From Saprospiraceae bacterium (GTDB lineage Bacteria; Bacteroidota; Bacteroidia; Chitinophagales; JAHQVX01), in contig JAHQVX010000106.1 of assembly GCA_019634125.1 (NCBI GenBank), positions 1 to 32,215 on the forward strand: a DNA stretch of 32,215 nucleotides, given 5' to 3'. Positions 31,247 to 32,215 of the stretch are shown here, piece by piece. Position 1 is the first letter of the stretch. Every line of letters begins with the position of its first letter. The position numbers and the translations under genes were made by a program. Below the pieces are notes generated by a model that ran no database searches, was not told the origin of the DNA, and saw only the letters and a list, made by a program, of their open reading frames with translations.

Positions 31247-31525
31247 TGTCGGAATTGTGATGGTGGAATGCTCTTGAATGTAGTTGTTTTACAGTTTTAA
31301 TTTCATCTTCTACTTGCTAGAACTAGAAGATGAAATTGGATGAATGGTTTCGTTGAAGAAACCGTAGTCCTCCTTATAGTGTTCCCAGGCACCCAGCCAA
31401 CCTTTGGTTGGCTGGGTGTTCTTAACAAAATCACCAATTAAGGCTTCGAAACCAAAACACAGCCCTATGTCGGAATTGTTATAAATGTCGGATTTTTAAT
31501 AACCAACATGACCGAATAGTTATAA
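31247..31525. repeat. Repeated TGTCGGAATTGT motif, three copies
   Basis: TGTCGGAATTGT occurs exactly at 31247-31258 and 31468-31479. The second copy extends to TGTCGGAATTGTTATAA (31468-31484), which matches TGACCGAATAGTTATAA (31509-31525) at 14 of 17 positions, 41 bp apart. A further TGTCGGA is at 31486-31492. They may be binding sites for a regulator. Confidence 0.6.
31299..31418 (+). ncRNA. Candidate structured RNA element (three successive hairpins)
   Basis: Hairpin 1: arm AATTTCATCTTCTA at 31299-31312 with its exact 14-bp complement at 31324-31337 (11-nt loop). Hairpin 2: GGTTTC/GAAACC, 31346-31363. Hairpin 3: 13-bp perfect GC-rich stem, arm CACCCAGCCAACC at 31390-31402, TTT loop, complement 31406-31418, followed by TTCTT. 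It is a terminator-like end in a region with no upstream gene on the plus strand, so a small RNA or leader is plausible. Transcription is not shown. Confidence 0.45.
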
Positions 31526-31632
31526 CATCTGTCGCCATTCTAACAGCCTTTCCTTTCAAGCTTTATTTGTTTTACAGCGTTGAATTACAAGTGAAATCAA
31601 CACGCAAATTGATAATATTAAAACAAACGGCC

Positions 31633-32215
31633 ATGAAAACAATCCGACTCATTTACCTTTTTATTTTTTTAGGTCTTTTAGCTTTTAGCCACAATGGCTT
31701 TAGTCAAGAAACCTGTGAAGCTACCGCCTCCCAAATTACATTTGAGGACGGCTCAACCGAACTCAGCTTTTGCGCAGGTAATCCAGCCTTGCTCTCCATT
31801 GGAGTAAACGTAGTAACGCCTGGTTTTCCGGAAGAACTCAATGTCATCTCTACCAATGCAAATGGAGATATTTTAGGTCTATTCGTTGACAATCCGAGTG
31901 ATGCAACGGGTTCATTTGCCGGCACCTTTACGCTCCAAGCCATTCACACGACGGAGACAGATTTGTTGGATAATATTGAATTCGGGACGAACATCTCTGA
32001 ATTAGAAGGGTGTTTCGCTTTATCTAACCCGTTAACCTTTACGATTGAAGCCCCAGGTGAAGGCGGTTGTCCAGAGATCAAAATTAATGAATTACTCCCT
32101 GTATCCGGAGATGGAGAAGAACAACTCAGCATCATTGAGTTAACAGGCGCGCCGAACACCGATTTTGTGGCCAACTTAATGACTATAGAGACGCGCAATT
32201 TAGCAGATACAAGCG
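31633..32215 (+). CDS. Secreted multi-domain protein, partial (3' end outside window)
   Basis: The frame opens at ATG 31633 and runs off the right edge (194 codons seen). A signal peptide (MKTIRLIYLFIFLGLLAFSHNGFS) is followed from about 27 by a CEATASQITFEDGS...CAGNPALLSIGV...NGDILGL...ISELEGCFALSNPLTFTIE domain. This belongs to a repeat seen in large secreted Bacteroidota proteins, marked by ILGL and LEGCF-LSNP. A second segment from about 147 (CPEIKINELLPVSGDGEEQLSIIE) resembles a lamin-tail-like start. It is probably a cell-surface or type IX-secreted protein, but the sorting domain, if any, is outside the window. Confidence 0.72.
   Translation, partial: MKTIRLIYLFIFLGLLAFSHNGFSQETCEATASQITFEDGSTELSFCAGNPALLSIGVNVVTPGFPEELNVISTNANGDILGLFVDNPSDATGSFAGTFTLQAIHTTETDLLDNIEFGTNISELEGCFALSNPLTFTIEAPGEGGCPEIKINELLPVSGDGEEQLSIIELTGAPNTDFVANLMTIETRNLADTS

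Larger units (their letters stand above)
31121..31632. other. Structured intergenic region (512 bp) between divergent genes
   Basis: No protein-coding gene is supported. It holds three hairpins (31299-31418), three copies of a TGTCGGAATTGT-like motif, and the promoters of the divergent sigma and secreted-protein genes. Candidate boxes are TATTTTTC near the sigma start on the minus strand and TTTATTTG (one mismatch) upstream of 31633, both weak. Confidence 0.7.

Noticed and set aside
31390-31418. Ordinary terminator of a neighbouring gene
   Set aside because: Both flanking genes start, not end, at this region. It was kept instead as part of a possible RNA element.
1-32215. Mobile element, prophage, tRNA or rRNA genes
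   Set aside because: No transposase, integrase, terminal repeat, cloverleaf-like or rRNA-like sequence was seen on either strand.

Overview
The window looks like a chromosomal segment of a free-living Bacteroidota, probably in or near Flavobacteriales or Saprospirales. The signs are the gene set (RecQ1-type helicase, WbqC, Wzi-like barrel, FloA/NfeD, ECF sigma factor with anti-sigma, and an ILG/LEGCF-type secreted repeat protein), several TAnnTTTG -7 boxes, few Shine-Dalgarno sequences and very tight packing. I see no rRNA, tRNA, CRISPR array, insertion sequence or phage gene. The genus cannot be named from the sequence alone.

Layout. 1-4.6 kb: an octamer tandem repeat, a recQ-like helicase, two glycosyltransferases and a convergent WbqC gene. 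4.6-6.9 kb: a RimB-like protease, RimK glutamate ligase and AstE/AspA-like hydrolase operon. 6.9-9.4 kb (minus): MBL hydrolase, SDR and a lipoprotein. 9.4-13.2 kb: a GT2 and RmlD-like reductase pair, then an M1 peptidase. 13.2-16.1 kb: rhomboid, a 322-bp repeat-bearing spacer, rlmH, and nfeD-floA closed by a strong terminator. 16.1-18.3 kb: small secreted proteins and lipoproteins. 18.3-20.2 kb: a trans-sulfuration PLP enzyme and endonuclease III. 20.2-22 kb (minus): a second SPFH operon with a DUF4177-like small protein, a PH-like membrane protein and an Arc-type RHH protein; two of these genes are under 60 codons. 22-26.3 kb: a second AstE-like protein, a Wzi-like outer-membrane barrel, a MerR regulator and an M23 peptidase. 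26.4-29 kb: alaS. 29-31.1 kb (minus): an NTF2-like lipoprotein and an ECF sigma / anti-sigma / duplicated plug-repeat operon. 31.1-32.2 kb: a 512-bp structured intergenic region and the start of a large secreted protein.

The most unusual signal is not a gene. Reading by eye I find at least eleven perfect inverted repeats with stems of 10-13 bp and loops of 2-4 nt inside unrelated coding sequences, plus three more in spacers. A random sequence of this length should contain about 0.1 in total. The sequences all differ; only the architecture is shared. Loops are often GAA/TTC, TTT, TT/AA or TCC. They are built largely from codon choice and run through conserved motifs such as the RecQ Walker A. 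A second attractive signal is the SPFH operon: two TGATATCA palindromes, 11 bp apart, sit just downstream of its -7-like box, and the operon itself encodes an Arc-type DNA-binding protein that could be their repressor.
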